Source: Rhodospirillales bacterium URHD0017 (GTDB lineage: Bacteria > Pseudomonadota > Alphaproteobacteria > Reyranellales > Reyranellaceae). Taken from it: a stretch of DNA of 64,000 bases. The DNA lies in NCBI GenBank assembly GCA_900110395.1, contig FODP01000006.1:104805-168804 (forward strand). The letters run 5' to 3'. Positions 40,381 through 48,704 of the stretch are shown here, in pieces; position 1 is the first letter of the stretch; every line of letters starts with the position of its first letter. The notes under the pieces are model-generated. The model did not search any database. It saw only the letters and a list, made by a program, of their open reading frames with translations, and was not told where the DNA came from. The position numbers were made by a program, and so were the translations under genes.

Positions 40381-41157
40381 TCAGCTTTCCGGCAACGCGC
40401 TTTCGTGCCAGCGCCGCAGCAGCAGGTGACTGAGCCAGGTGAGCAGCAGGTAGATGACGATGCCGGTGGCCGAGATCAGCACCAAGGCCGCGAACATGCG
40501 CGGAATTTTCAGCTGGTAGCCCGATTCGAGGATGCGCCAGGCCAGCCCCGAGGCATTGCCCCCCGTGCCGGCCACGAACTCGGCGACCACGGCGCCGATC
40601 AGCGCCAGACCGCCCGAGATGCGCAGACCGCCCAGGAAGTACGGCAGTGCCGCCGGCAGGCGCAGGTCGACCAGGGTGCGCCAACGTCCCGCGCCATAGA
40701 GCCGGAACAGGTCGAGCAGGTTGGGATCGACCGAGCGCAGGCCGAGGATGGTGTTCGACAGGATCGGGAAGAACGCCACCAGCCAGGCGCAGATCAGGAG
40801 CGAGAGCTCGACGTTGTTGGCCCACACGATGATCAGCGGCGCAATCGCCACGATTGGCGTCACCTGCAGGATGATGGCGTAGGGAAAGAGCGACAGCTCG
40901 ATCCAGCGCGACAGCGAGAACAGGATCGCGAGGAGGCCGCCGATCGCGACGGCGGCAGCCAGCGCCTCGAGCGTGATCCGGACGGTGACCAGCAGCGAAG
41001 GCTCGAGCGTGCCCCAGTCGGCGACCAGCGTCTTCGCCACCAGGATCGGGCCGGGCAGGATGTAGGGTTCTATGCCGGCCGCGCGCACGATGCCCTCCCA
41101 CAGGGCGAGCATCAGGACGCCCAGCACGATCGGCGCGATCACCTTGGCGCCAGTCAT
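40381..41157 (-). CDS. ABC transporter permease (SsuC/TauC/NrtB family)
   Basis: Inner membrane permease with about six TM helices and the BPD_transp_1 EAA-type loop (LPAALPYFLGGLRISGGLALI). These systems import nitrate, sulfonates, taurine or aromatic and pyrimidine-like substrates. 258 residues. The start MTGAKVIAP lies in the first unit of a 14-bp tandem repeat separating it from the ATPase gene. The operon upstream contains the ATPase and an intradiol dioxygenase. No periplasmic binding protein is present in the operon. Confidence 0.9.
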   Translation of the reverse strand: MTGAKVIAPIVLGVLMLALWEGIVRAAGIEPYILPGPILVAKTLVADWGTLEPSLLVTVRITLEALAAAVAIGGLLAILFSLSRWIELSLFPYAIILQVTPIVAIAPLIIVWANNVELSLLICAWLVAFFPILSNTILGLRSVDPNLLDLFRLYGAGRWRTLVDLRLPAALPYFLGGLRISGGLALIGAVVAEFVAGTGGNASGLAWRILESGYQLKIPRMFAALVLISATGIVIYLLLTWLSHLLLRRWHESALPES

Positions 41158-41201
41158 GCGGCGCCAGTCATGCGGCGCCAGTCACGCGACACCAGTCATG
41201 C
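41146..41201. repeat. 14-bp tandem repeat x4 spanning the ATPase stop / permease start
   Basis: Four contiguous units: GGCGCCAGTCATGC, the same again, GGCGCCAGTCACGC, and GACACCAGTCATGC. On the minus strand each unit carries ATGACTGG (or GTGACTGG), the overlap sequence of the ATPase stop and permease start. The array holds three 5-codon mini-ORFs at 41182-41199, 41168-41185 and 41154-41171. Each is stopped by a TGA overlapping the next start by 4 nt, and the last overlaps the permease ATG. Confidence 0.95.
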
Positions 41202-41942
41202 GGCCATCGCCTCGCCCAGCCGTGACGAGGCTTGCCGGCACCAGGCCGCGTACTCCGCCGAGGTGCGGAAGGCCGTGCTGCGCGGATAGGGCGTGGTCAC
41301 GGCGAGCTCGGCCGACACGCGGCCAGGCCGCGCCGACATCACCACGATGCGCTGCGACAGGAACACCGATTCGAACACCGAGTGGGTGACGAACACGATG
41401 GTGACGCCGCTCGCCTGCCACAGCTCCAGCAGGTCGTCGTTCAGGCGATGCCGCGTGATCTCATCGAGAGCGGCGAACGGCTCGTCCATCAGCAGGAGAC
41501 GGGGCTGGACCACCAGGGCGCGCGCCAGCGACACGCGCATCTTCATGCCGCCCGACAGCTCGCGCGGCCACACGCGCTCGAAGCCTTTCAGGCCGACATT
41601 GTCGAGCGCTTCGGCCGCCCGCGCCTCGCGCTCGCTTTTCGCCATGCCGCGCAGCTTCAGCGGCAAGGCGACGTTGGCGAGCGCGGTGGCCCACGGCATC
41701 AGGGTCGGCTCCTGGAAGACGAAGCCGAGATCCGCCCTGCCGCTGTCATCCGACCAGTCGATGGTGCCGGTGGTGGGCTCCGCGAGGCCCGCGATCAGGC
41801 GCAGCAACGTCGACTTGCCGCAGCCGGAGGGGCCCAGCACGCTCAGGAATTCGCCCGCCTGCACCTCGAGGGAGACATTGGCGAGGGCTTCTACGCCGTT
41901 GGCAAAGACCTTCGAGACGCCGCGAACGCCGACAAGCCGCAT
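41196..41942 (-). CDS. ABC transporter ATP-binding protein (SsuB/TauB/NrtD type)
   Basis: Nucleotide-binding subunit: Walker A GPSGCGKST (about 38-46), Q-loop FVFQEPTLMPW, ABC signature LSGGMKMRVSLARAL, Walker B LLLMDEPFAALD, and the switch His in VFVTHSVFESVFL. 248 residues. The start ATG shares one base with the dioxygenase stop (TGATG); codons further upstream are a shadow. It energises the adjoining permease. The original ATGA junction with the permease appears to have been split by a tandem duplication. Confidence 0.92.
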   Translation of the reverse strand: MRLVGVRGVSKVFANGVEALANVSLEVQAGEFLSVLGPSGCGKSTLLRLIAGLAEPTTGTIDWSDDSGRADLGFVFQEPTLMPWATALANVALPLKLRGMAKSEREARAAEALDNVGLKGFERVWPRELSGGMKMRVSLARALVVQPRLLLMDEPFAALDEITRHRLNDDLLELWQASGVTIVFVTHSVFESVFLSQRIVVMSARPGRVSAELAVTTPYPRSTAFRTSAEYAAWCRQASSRLGEAMAA

Positions 41943-42811
41943 CAGGCAGACGGCAGGGTGAGATCGAGCGTGGCGGTCCACACCGGCAGTGGCAGGGTCT
42001 CGCGCGCCGCCAGATTGGCCGGCAGCGCCTTGCGCTCGGTCACCTTCTTGAACGGCAGCACCAGGCCTGCGCGCACACCGAACACGGCGTCACCGTCGAG
42101 ATACTTGTCGTCCTCGGGAAAGAACTCGGTGATCAGCGGTTTGTGGCCCGGCGCGTTGATGATCATGTGCAGATGGGCCGGCCGCCAGGCGTTACGGCCG
42201 AGCGCGCGCAGCATGTCGCCGGCCGGGCCGTCATCGGGCACCGTGTAGGCGATCGGCCGCACCGTCGAATAGGAGAAGGTGCCGTCGTCGGCGACCTTGA
42301 GCCGGCCGTGATAGTTGGTCGGCGAGTTCTTGGGATCCTGCTGGGAGTAGAGCCCGTTGCCGCCGTTCTGCCAGAGCTGCAGCATCGCGCCCTTGGCCGG
42401 CGCGCCCTTCTGGTCGCGGATGCGGCCGTGCACGACCAGCGGCTCGCCGACCTGCCCCTTCCACAGGTCGCCGCCGTTGGGCAGCTCCGGTGCGCCTTCG
42501 ATCAGGAACGGCCCGAGGACCGACGACTGCGTGCCGGTGGTCGCGGCGTTGATCATGTCGACCAGGGACGAGACGCCCAAAAGGTCGGAGAACAGGATGT
42601 ATTCGTTGCGCTTGTCGTCGGTGAACTTGGTCGCGCGCGTCAGCGCATCGATCGCCGCGCCCCATTCGGCCTGGGTGACCTTGTTGTCGCGCACGAAGCC
42701 ATGGAGGTGGCTGGCCAGGCTCACCAGCAAGGTTCGAGTGCGTTCGGACGGCGCGTTCTTGGCGTAGTCGGCGAAGGCCTGAGTGATGCTGGTCGGCGTC
42801 AGGTTGCGCAT
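41942..42811 (-). CDS. Intradiol ring-cleavage dioxygenase (catechol/hydroxyquinol 1,2-dioxygenase-like)
   Basis: Non-haem Fe(III) enzyme cleaving catechol-type rings. An N-terminal helical dimerisation domain (about 1-100, AFADYAKNAPSERTRTLLVS) is followed by the catalytic beta domain. Likely iron ligands are Tyr in PTNYHGRL, Tyr in PIAYTVPDDGP, and two His in RPAHLHMII. 289 residues fits the hydroxyquinol/catechol 1,2-dioxygenase group; the substrate is undecided. The start ATG follows GGAGGAG. Co-transcribed with an ABC ATPase and permease, suggesting uptake of the aromatic substrate or a precursor. No other ring-cleavage pathway genes are nearby. Confidence 0.88.
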   Translation of the reverse strand: MRNLTPTSITQAFADYAKNAPSERTRTLLVSLASHLHGFVRDNKVTQAEWGAAIDALTRATKFTDDKRNEYILFSDLLGVSSLVDMINAATTGTQSSVLGPFLIEGAPELPNGGDLWKGQVGEPLVVHGRIRDQKGAPAKGAMLQLWQNGGNGLYSQQDPKNSPTNYHGRLKVADDGTFSYSTVRPIAYTVPDDGPAGDMLRALGRNAWRPAHLHMIINAPGHKPLITEFFPEDDKYLDGDAVFGVRAGLVLPFKKVTERKALPANLAARETLPLPVWTATLDLTLPSA

Positions 42812-42837
42812 GAAAAACTCCTCCGGGGGACGGCCGT

Positions 42838-43446
42838 CTAGCGGGCCGCTCTCAGGAGGGCATCGTAGTCGGCGCGCAGCAGGGCGAACAGCAGATGGTC
42901 GGCCCACTGGCCGTTGATCCGAAGGTACTGGCGGGCTAGCCCCTCCTCGTGGAACCCGACCTTGGCCAGCACCGCCTTGGACGGCTCGTTGTGCGGCAGG
43001 CAGGCGGCCTCCAGGCGATGCAGCCTGAGGTCGTCGAACACGAAGGTCAGCGAGGCGCGCAAGGCGTCGGTCATCAGGCCCTGGCCGGCATAAGGCTGGC
43101 CCATCCAGTAGCCGACCGAGGTCGCCTGAGCGACGCCGCGGCGAACGTTGCTGAGGTTGATGCCACCGGCCAGCCGCCGGCCCTCGTTGGTGAAGACGAA
43201 CAGGCTATAGGCCTCGCCCGACCGCCATTCCCGGGCCTGCTGGCGCAGGCGGCGGCGGTAGTGGTCGCGGCCGAGCGAATCCTCCGGCCAGGTCGGCTCC
43301 CACGGTGTGAGAAAGGCCCGGCTGCGGGCCCGCAATTCCGCCCATTCGGCCCAGTCGTCCATGGCCGGAGCGCGCAAGAACACGCGCCGGCCAGCGATTC
43401 TGGTCATCCCGGACAGCGACAAAGGGACATCGGCAAAGCGGAACAT
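42838..43446 (-). CDS. GNAT N-acetyltransferase, RimJ/RimL type
   Basis: Acetyl-CoA-dependent acetyltransferase. The fold starts RVFLRAPAMDDWAEWAELR, the acetyl-CoA loop is VGYWMGQPYAGQGLMTDALR (Q/RxxGxG variant QPYAGQGLM), and the C-terminal strand RLEAACLPHNEPSKAVLAKV is typical of RimJ/RimL. It may modify the N-terminus of a ribosomal protein or another target; that cannot be told from sequence. 202 residues. Followed after 26 bp by the dioxygenase gene on the same strand, so co-transcription is possible. Confidence 0.87.
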   Translation of the reverse strand: MFRFADVPLSLSGMTRIAGRRVFLRAPAMDDWAEWAELRARSRAFLTPWEPTWPEDSLGRDHYRRRLRQQAREWRSGEAYSLFVFTNEGRRLAGGINLSNVRRGVAQATSVGYWMGQPYAGQGLMTDALRASLTFVFDDLRLHRLEAACLPHNEPSKAVLAKVGFHEEGLARQYLRINGQWADHLLFALLRADYDALLRAAR

Positions 43447-43614
43447 CTTGGTCTATACTAATCCAGCTTTGGAATTGTTACATGTTTTCCGAGGCTTGAC
43501 GTAGGAAATTGAGACTGTCGGCCGCGCCGGCAGCCAAAAGGCAGGCCTTGAAAAGGCCCGACGGTGATAGGAAATTCGCCCCTCCCACTGGAGACATCCC
43601 GTTCAGGAACGGCC

Positions 43615-44469
43615 ATGGAAACAGACGCGAACAGCAATGTCGGCCAGAAAGGCCGCTTTTATCTGACCAAGCACATCTGGGTCCCGCAGGAGCCCGTCGA
43701 GAAGCTCAATCTCAAGATGTCAGACATGATCCTGCGCCGCATGCCCAAGCTGCCGCTGGGCGGCGAGGATGCAGTCCGGGTCTTCCCGGTCCTGGCCGAG
43801 CTCAAGAAGAGCCACGCCAAGATCAAGGCCGACCTGAACTACCTGCTGAGCCACCACGAGGCGATCCCGGCGCTGCATGAGGTCCATCCGCGCGACCTGT
43901 TCGTGCCCGGCCGCGCCTGGCGCACCTTCCTGCTGAAGATCTGGGGCCACGAGATCAAGGAGAACACCGCCGCGGTACCCGACACCTACGAGGCGATCTC
44001 GCGCATCCCCGGTGTCCACACTGCCCTGTTCAGCATCCTGGCCGGCGGGGCGGAGATCGAGCCCCATCGCGGCTCGGCGGCCGGCGTGATCCGCTTTCAC
44101 TATCCGCTGATCGTGCCCAAGGAGCCCGAGAAATGCTGGATCGAGATCGGCGGCCACCACTTCTTCTGGACGGAAGGCGAGCCGCTGGTGTTCGACGACA
44201 CGCGTGAGCACTGGGTCAAGAACCAGACCGACGAAACGCGCGTCGTCCTGATCATCGACTTCAACGCCGACATGCCGTTCCCGGTGAACCTCTACACCAA
44301 CCTGCGCTACAACCTGATCCGCCGCAGCGCCGAGGTCGTCGCCGTGAGAGCGCGCGCCGCCATCGGCGTGCCGCCGCGCAACGCGGCCCCGCCGCAGCCC
44401 CAGGTGTCACAGGGCCTGATCAGCATGGCGAGCCACACGACGTCGCCGGTGAACGTCGACCGCAAGTAG
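43615..44469 (+). CDS. Aspartyl/asparaginyl beta-hydroxylase-like dioxygenase
   Basis: Predicted Fe(II)/2-oxoglutarate oxygenase of the Asp_Arg_Hydrox/LpxO-like family. Jelly-roll features: GGAEIEPHRGSAAGVIRFHY (first His, with the RFHYPLIVP strand) and FDDTREHWVKNQTDETRVVL (second His), then the 2OG-binding strand ending VVLIIDFNADMPFP. Possible roles include lipid A acyl hydroxylation (LpxO) or protein side-chain hydroxylation. The chosen ATG has AGGAA 5 nt upstream; 17 further codons upstream are open but less likely. 284 residues. Confidence 0.82.
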   Translation: METDANSNVGQKGRFYLTKHIWVPQEPVEKLNLKMSDMILRRMPKLPLGGEDAVRVFPVLAELKKSHAKIKADLNYLLSHHEAIPALHEVHPRDLFVPGRAWRTFLLKIWGHEIKENTAAVPDTYEAISRIPGVHTALFSILAGGAEIEPHRGSAAGVIRFHYPLIVPKEPEKCWIEIGGHHFFWTEGEPLVFDDTREHWVKNQTDETRVVLIIDFNADMPFPVNLYTNLRYNLIRRSAEVVAVRARAAIGVPPRNAAPPQPQVSQGLISMASHTTSPVNVDRK

Positions 44470-44486
44470 GGTCAGCGGTAGCAGGG

Positions 44487-45395
44487 TCAGCTCGGGGGCA
44501 ACGGGCGGATTTCGGCCTTCGCGATCGCGCCCAGCGCCAGCATCCGTCGCGCGACGACGAGGGCCTCACCGGCGGTACCAACGACGGCGGCAGCCAGGCG
44601 ATCGTGCGCCGCCTTCATCGCGAACTCGACGGCCGTGCTCATCAGCGCCGTCGAGGAGGCGAGGAACAGCGAGCGGGTCATGACGCGGAACAGGCTGCGC
44701 CAGCTGTGGCGCAGGCCGTAAACGGCCATGAGATCGCGGATCAGCATCACGCTCAGCACCAGCACCACGACGGCGTCGAGTGCCGGGTGCGGACAGGACG
44801 ACACGCCGAAGCCGGCGCGAAGCGCCGCCTTCTGGATGCGCTGGTCGGCCTCGCGGTCCATCGCCTGGAAGATCTCGCGATTGAGCAGGTCGATGACGTC
44901 GCGGTCGGAATGATGCGGCTGCAGCGCCAGCGCCGCGGCATTGAGCCGGCCCAGGATCAACGGCTTGTCGGAATAGACCGCGCGCAGGGCGCCGAGCAGC
45001 CGCATGCCGCTGCCGGCGCCGTCGAGCTTGGCGAGCTGTACGGCCATCTCGCGAGCACGCTCCGCCGACTTGAGCTTGCGCAGCGCCCGCGTCTGGCGGG
45101 CGATCAGCCAGGCCAGCGAACCCGACAGCACGACCAGGGCGACAAGATAGAGACCGTCGAGCACGCTGGCGTCGCGGATCGCTTTTTCAGCCAGCGTCAC
45201 CGCAGCGCTGACGACGATCAGGACCAGGATGAGGGCGGCCGAGCCCATCGCCAGCCAGGCCGCGGGGCTCGGCCGCCCCTCGCCTCCGCTGCCAACCTGC
45301 TCATCCGGGACGCCCGGCGTCGGCTCGGCGATGGGCAACTCGCCCGGCTGGAACTCGCGGTCCACCAGCTGTCGGTCGGTGGTCGATACGGTCAT
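44487..45395 (-). CDS. YcjF/DUF697-family membrane protein
   Basis: A Pro/Glu-rich N-terminus precedes two TM helices (about 46-65 and 80-98), a cytoplasmic helical part, and a further pair of hydrophobic helices (LDAVVVLVLSVMLIRDLMAV and following). This is the TIGR01620/YcjF arrangement; YcjF is usually encoded next to YcjX, as here. Function in envelope stress is suspected from enterobacterial homologues but unproven. The start has GGGAGG just upstream. 302 residues. Confidence 0.83.
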   Translation of the reverse strand: MTVSTTDRQLVDREFQPGELPIAEPTPGVPDEQVGSGGEGRPSPAAWLAMGSAALILVLIVVSAAVTLAEKAIRDASVLDGLYLVALVVLSGSLAWLIARQTRALRKLKSAERAREMAVQLAKLDGAGSGMRLLGALRAVYSDKPLILGRLNAAALALQPHHSDRDVIDLLNREIFQAMDREADQRIQKAALRAGFGVSSCPHPALDAVVVLVLSVMLIRDLMAVYGLRHSWRSLFRVMTRSLFLASSTALMSTAVEFAMKAAHDRLAAAVVGTAGEALVVARRMLALGAIAKAEIRPLPPS

Positions 45396-45420
45396 CTCGC
45401 CTCCCTAGTCCCGGCGTCCC

Positions 45421-46806
45421 TCACGCGATCAGCGATTGCAGGACCTTGTCCAGATTTATGTGCGGCAAGGGCTTTTCGAAAGGCGCGCCGAGCCGCGGCG
45501 GCTCGAAATCCCGGATGTTGAAGACGAAGCCCGGCCAGCTCCCGCGATCGGGGATCTGGCCGGGAATCTCGCCCGGACGCAGCTCGACGGCGTCGGAACG
45601 GCCGCGCGGCACGCCGCGCAGGAACTGCATCGCCTCGCCCTGCCACAGCCGGGTCACCTGCGCGGTCGCGCGCACCGAGGCGATGGCCAGCAGGCCGGAT
45701 TGCCGGGCATTGGCGCGTACGAACGGCTCGCCCAGCATGTCGCGCAGCAGGCCGACCAGATTGTTGAGCTGGCTCGACGTGATGTGGTCGGCCTTGGTGG
45801 CGACCAGGGCCAGGCGATCGAGCCGGCCGATGGGCAGGACTCGCGCCAGCGGATGCCGCAGATCCTCGAAGGCCTCGACGACCGTGCGCGTCGCGAGGGC
45901 GAGGTCGGCGAAGGATTCCTGGCCTTGCTGCAGGGCCGTCAACAGATCGACCAGCAAGACCTGTCGGCGCAGCCGCCCGAACACCTGGTCGTAGAAGCGC
46001 CGGACCAGCCTGCGGTAGGCCTCGTAGCGCCGGACCAGCGCCGCGCCATTCGTGCCCGCCCGTGACGAGCGCGCCCGGCTGAGCGGAAAGAACAGCGTTT
46101 CGAGCGGCGCGCCGCCACCAAGGAAGCGGCCCGGCTGCAGGAAGGACAGGCCTTCCAACCGGCAGCGCTTCAGGTAGTCGACGTAGGCGCTGCCGATGTT
46201 GGCCAGCGCGAAGCGATCCTCCTTGGCCGTGGGATCGAGCGCCTCAGCCAGTGCCCGCCACGGCGCCGACAATGCCGAGCGCTTGCCGGCGTTGGCCAGC
46301 TCCTCCATCTCGGCCGACCACGCCTCGTAGTCGAGCGACAGCAACGGCAGGTCGAGCAGCCACTCGCCCGGATAGTCGATGAGATCGATATGCAGCGTGC
46401 GCGGCTCGAGCAGGCGGCGGTCGAGCCGCGCCGGCGGTGCGAGGCGCAAACGAACTCTCACACCGCTCAACCCTTCGGTGGGCTCCGGCCAACGCGGCGG
46501 GTCGGCCAGAAGGTCGGCGAGGCGCTCGCGGTAGGGAAACGGCGGCAAGCCTGGAATATCCAGCAGATCGACCTCGCGCACGCGCTCGCGCCAGGGAAAG
46601 AACGGAAAGGCTTCGACCGGCGCATTCTTGGCGTGCAGGAGCGCGTGCACGAAAGAAGTGACGAACACGGTCTTGCCCGAGCGCTGCAGGCCGGTGACGG
46701 CGATGCGATAGCCGGCCTGGTTCAGGGGCGACACGCTGGCCAGCGCGGCGGCGATGGCGTCGAGGGAAGCGGCTGCGAGGCCGGGCAGCCGGGCAAACGG
46801 TGACAT
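45421..46806 (-). CDS. YcjX-family P-loop protein
   Basis: GTPase-like protein of the YcjX/DUF463 family. Walker A GLQRSGKTVF (about 38-47), then LLDIPGLPPFPYRERLADLL, LIDYPGEWLLDLPLL, and LALVATKADH as the base-specificity-like motif. Enterobacterial YcjX is induced by envelope (phage-shock) stress. 461 residues, normal. The start MSPFARLPG is chosen over 136 extra open codons upstream, because those would cover the divergent promoter region and look non-coding. Followed by ycjF-like after 25 bp. Confidence 0.87.
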   Translation of the reverse strand: MSPFARLPGLAAASLDAIAAALASVSPLNQAGYRIAVTGLQRSGKTVFVTSFVHALLHAKNAPVEAFPFFPWRERVREVDLLDIPGLPPFPYRERLADLLADPPRWPEPTEGLSGVRVRLRLAPPARLDRRLLEPRTLHIDLIDYPGEWLLDLPLLSLDYEAWSAEMEELANAGKRSALSAPWRALAEALDPTAKEDRFALANIGSAYVDYLKRCRLEGLSFLQPGRFLGGGAPLETLFFPLSRARSSRAGTNGAALVRRYEAYRRLVRRFYDQVFGRLRRQVLLVDLLTALQQGQESFADLALATRTVVEAFEDLRHPLARVLPIGRLDRLALVATKADHITSSQLNNLVGLLRDMLGEPFVRANARQSGLLAIASVRATAQVTRLWQGEAMQFLRGVPRGRSDAVELRPGEIPGQIPDRGSWPGFVFNIRDFEPPRLGAPFEKPLPHINLDKVLQSLIA

Positions 46807-46856
46807 GGCGCGCCAGTCTAGTCTCCGCGACCGGAACATTGAATCGCTGCAATCTG

Positions 46857-46875
46857 ATCTGGAATGGTTCCAGAT
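46857..46875. promoter_or_regulatory. Palindrome in the ycjX / terB divergent spacer
   Basis: ATCTGGAA-TGG-TTCCAGAT: perfect 8-bp arms around 3 bp. Central in the 108-bp region between two divergent starts, so it could be a shared operator. No known regulator can be assigned. Confidence 0.5.
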
Positions 46876-46914
46876 GCCTTTTCCTGGACACACTGAGCTG
46901 GCACCAGGATTAGC

Positions 46915-47415
46915 ATGATCGATCGTCTGTTGGACTTGTTGGCCGGTCGCCGCGAGTGGACTTCGGAGAAGCCTGCGGACGACCTCCCGTTGGCAATCGC
47001 TGCGCTGCTGATCGAGCTGGCGCGCATGGACGACAAGGTCAATGCCGTCGAGCGACGGACCATCGAGCAGCTGCTCGCCCGCATGTTCAGCCTCGAGCCT
47101 GAGCGCGTGCAATCTCTTGTCGAGCAGGCCGATCGGGAGATGCAGCGCTCCACCCAGTACTTCCCCTTCACCCAGCAGATCTGCCGGCGCGCCAGCGCCG
47201 ACATGCGCGTGCAAATCATCGAGATGTTGTGGACCGTCGCCTACGCGGATGGCGTGCTCGATCCGGACGAGGATGCCCTGATCCGCCAGCTCGCCGGGCT
47301 GATCCAGGTGTCAGACTGGGAGCGCGGCACGGCGCGCAAGAGAGCCTTGGAGAAGCTTGCGGGCAGCGAACCCGCCCGGCCCGTTCGCCGGTCGCCCTGG
47401 TGCGTCGCCGACTGA
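46915..47415 (+). CDS. TerB-family (tellurite-resistance-like) protein
   Basis: Helical TerB domain: LAIAALLIELARMDDKVNAVE and MLWTVAYADGVLDPDEDALIRQLA contain the paired acidic DxxxxxxE motifs seen in TerB proteins. 166 residues, no signal peptide. The name reflects domain homology; many stand-alone members have no link to tellurite. Divergent from ycjX and convergent with the M16 peptidase gene (13 bp between stops). Confidence 0.85.
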   Translation: MIDRLLDLLAGRREWTSEKPADDLPLAIAALLIELARMDDKVNAVERRTIEQLLARMFSLEPERVQSLVEQADREMQRSTQYFPFTQQICRRASADMRVQIIEMLWTVAYADGVLDPDEDALIRQLAGLIQVSDWERGTARKRALEKLAGSEPARPVRRSPWCVAD

Positions 47416-47428
47416 CCGGCTTCGGCGC

Positions 47429-48697
47429 TTACGCCGCCAGACGGGCGGCGATCTTGTCGAGGGATTCCAGTTCGTCGATCGGGCCCAATGCGGCGAGCGT
47501 GAGCTCGCCCAGCAGGAGCCGGCGCGCGACCCGCTGCACAGCTGCCTGATCGACCGCCTCGATGCGGGTCACGATCTCGGCGTAGGGGATGGGCCGGCCA
47601 TGGATGATCAGGTGGCGCGCCGCCTGCTCGGAGCGCGCGCCGCTCGATTCCAGCGCCATCAGCGTGCCGGCCTTGATCTGGTTGCGAGCCCGCACCAGCT
47701 CGCCTTCGCTCAGCGTGTCGGCGACGCCGGCGAATTCCTCGCACACCGCCGGCACCAGCTCGCCGAGATCGTCCTCGCCGGTCCCGGCATAGATGCCGAA
47801 CAGGCCGCCATCGGCGTAGGCGGTATTGAAGCAGTGGATGCCGTAGACCAGGCCGCGCTCCTCGCGGATGCGCTGGAACAGGCGCGAGGACATGCCGCCG
47901 CCGAACAGGGTCGAGTAGACGGCGAGCGCGAAGTAGTCGGGATCGCGATAGCCGATGCCCTGGCAGCCCAGCACCAGGTGCGCCTGCTCGAGCACGCGCG
48001 ACTCGCGGCCGTCGCCGCCGACATAGGCGAGCGGCACGGGGACCTCGGCATTGGCAGGCGTGCGCGGTACCGAGCCGAAGTACTTTTCGGCGAGGTCGAC
48101 GATCTGGCTGTTATCCACGCGCCCGGCCGCCGACAGGACCATGTTGGACGCGGTGTAATGACGGGCGAGGAAGGCGAAGAGATCGTCGCGGCCGATCGCC
48201 TCGACCGTCTCGGCCGTGCCCAGCACCGGCCGGCCGAGCGGCTGGCTGGGAAAGGCGGTGCCCTGGAACTGGTCGAACACCAGGTCGTCGGGCGTATCGA
48301 GCGCCTGGCCGATCTCCTGCAGGATGACGCCGCGTTCGCGCTGCAGCTCGTCGGGATCGAACACCGAGTTGCGCAGGATGTCGGCCACCATCTCGACACC
48401 CAAGCCTACGTCCTCCTTCAGCACCGAGGCGTGATAGGCGGTGATCTCGCGGCCGGTATAGGCGTTCAGGCTGCCGCCGACATTCTCGATCTCCTCGGCG
48501 ATGGCACGGGCCGAGCGCGTGCGCGTGCCCTTGAATGCCATGTGCTCGAGCATGTGCGCCATGCCGTTGAGCTCGGCCGATTCGTGGCGCGTGCCGCAGG
48601 CGACCCAGATGCCGAGCGCCGCCGATTCGACCTCGGGCATCGCGTCGACCGCCACGCGGAGGCCGTTGGGGAGAGTGGTGACCTTGACGTTGCTCAT
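47429..48697 (-). CDS. M16 family zinc peptidase (processing peptidase-like)
   Basis: Pitrilysin-type metallopeptidase related to mitochondrial processing peptidase beta. The inverted zinc motif HMLEHMAFKGT (HxxEH) lies near residue 50, with the downstream Glu in the AYHASVLKED-VEMVADIL region. A second, inactive M16 half has the usual GGGMSSRLFQRIREERGLVY. 422 residues. The start is the ATG 8 bp after the thrC stop; 8 earlier codons are open. The thrC-M16 pairing is common in alphaproteobacteria. Confidence 0.92.
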   Translation of the reverse strand: MSNVKVTTLPNGLRVAVDAMPEVESAALGIWVACGTRHESAELNGMAHMLEHMAFKGTRTRSARAIAEEIENVGGSLNAYTGREITAYHASVLKEDVGLGVEMVADILRNSVFDPDELQRERGVILQEIGQALDTPDDLVFDQFQGTAFPSQPLGRPVLGTAETVEAIGRDDLFAFLARHYTASNMVLSAAGRVDNSQIVDLAEKYFGSVPRTPANAEVPVPLAYVGGDGRESRVLEQAHLVLGCQGIGYRDPDYFALAVYSTLFGGGMSSRLFQRIREERGLVYGIHCFNTAYADGGLFGIYAGTGEDDLGELVPAVCEEFAGVADTLSEGELVRARNQIKAGTLMALESSGARSEQAARHLIIHGRPIPYAEIVTRIEAVDQAAVQRVARRLLLGELTLAALGPIDELESLDKIAARLAA

Positions 48698-48704
48698 ACC
48701 CGTC

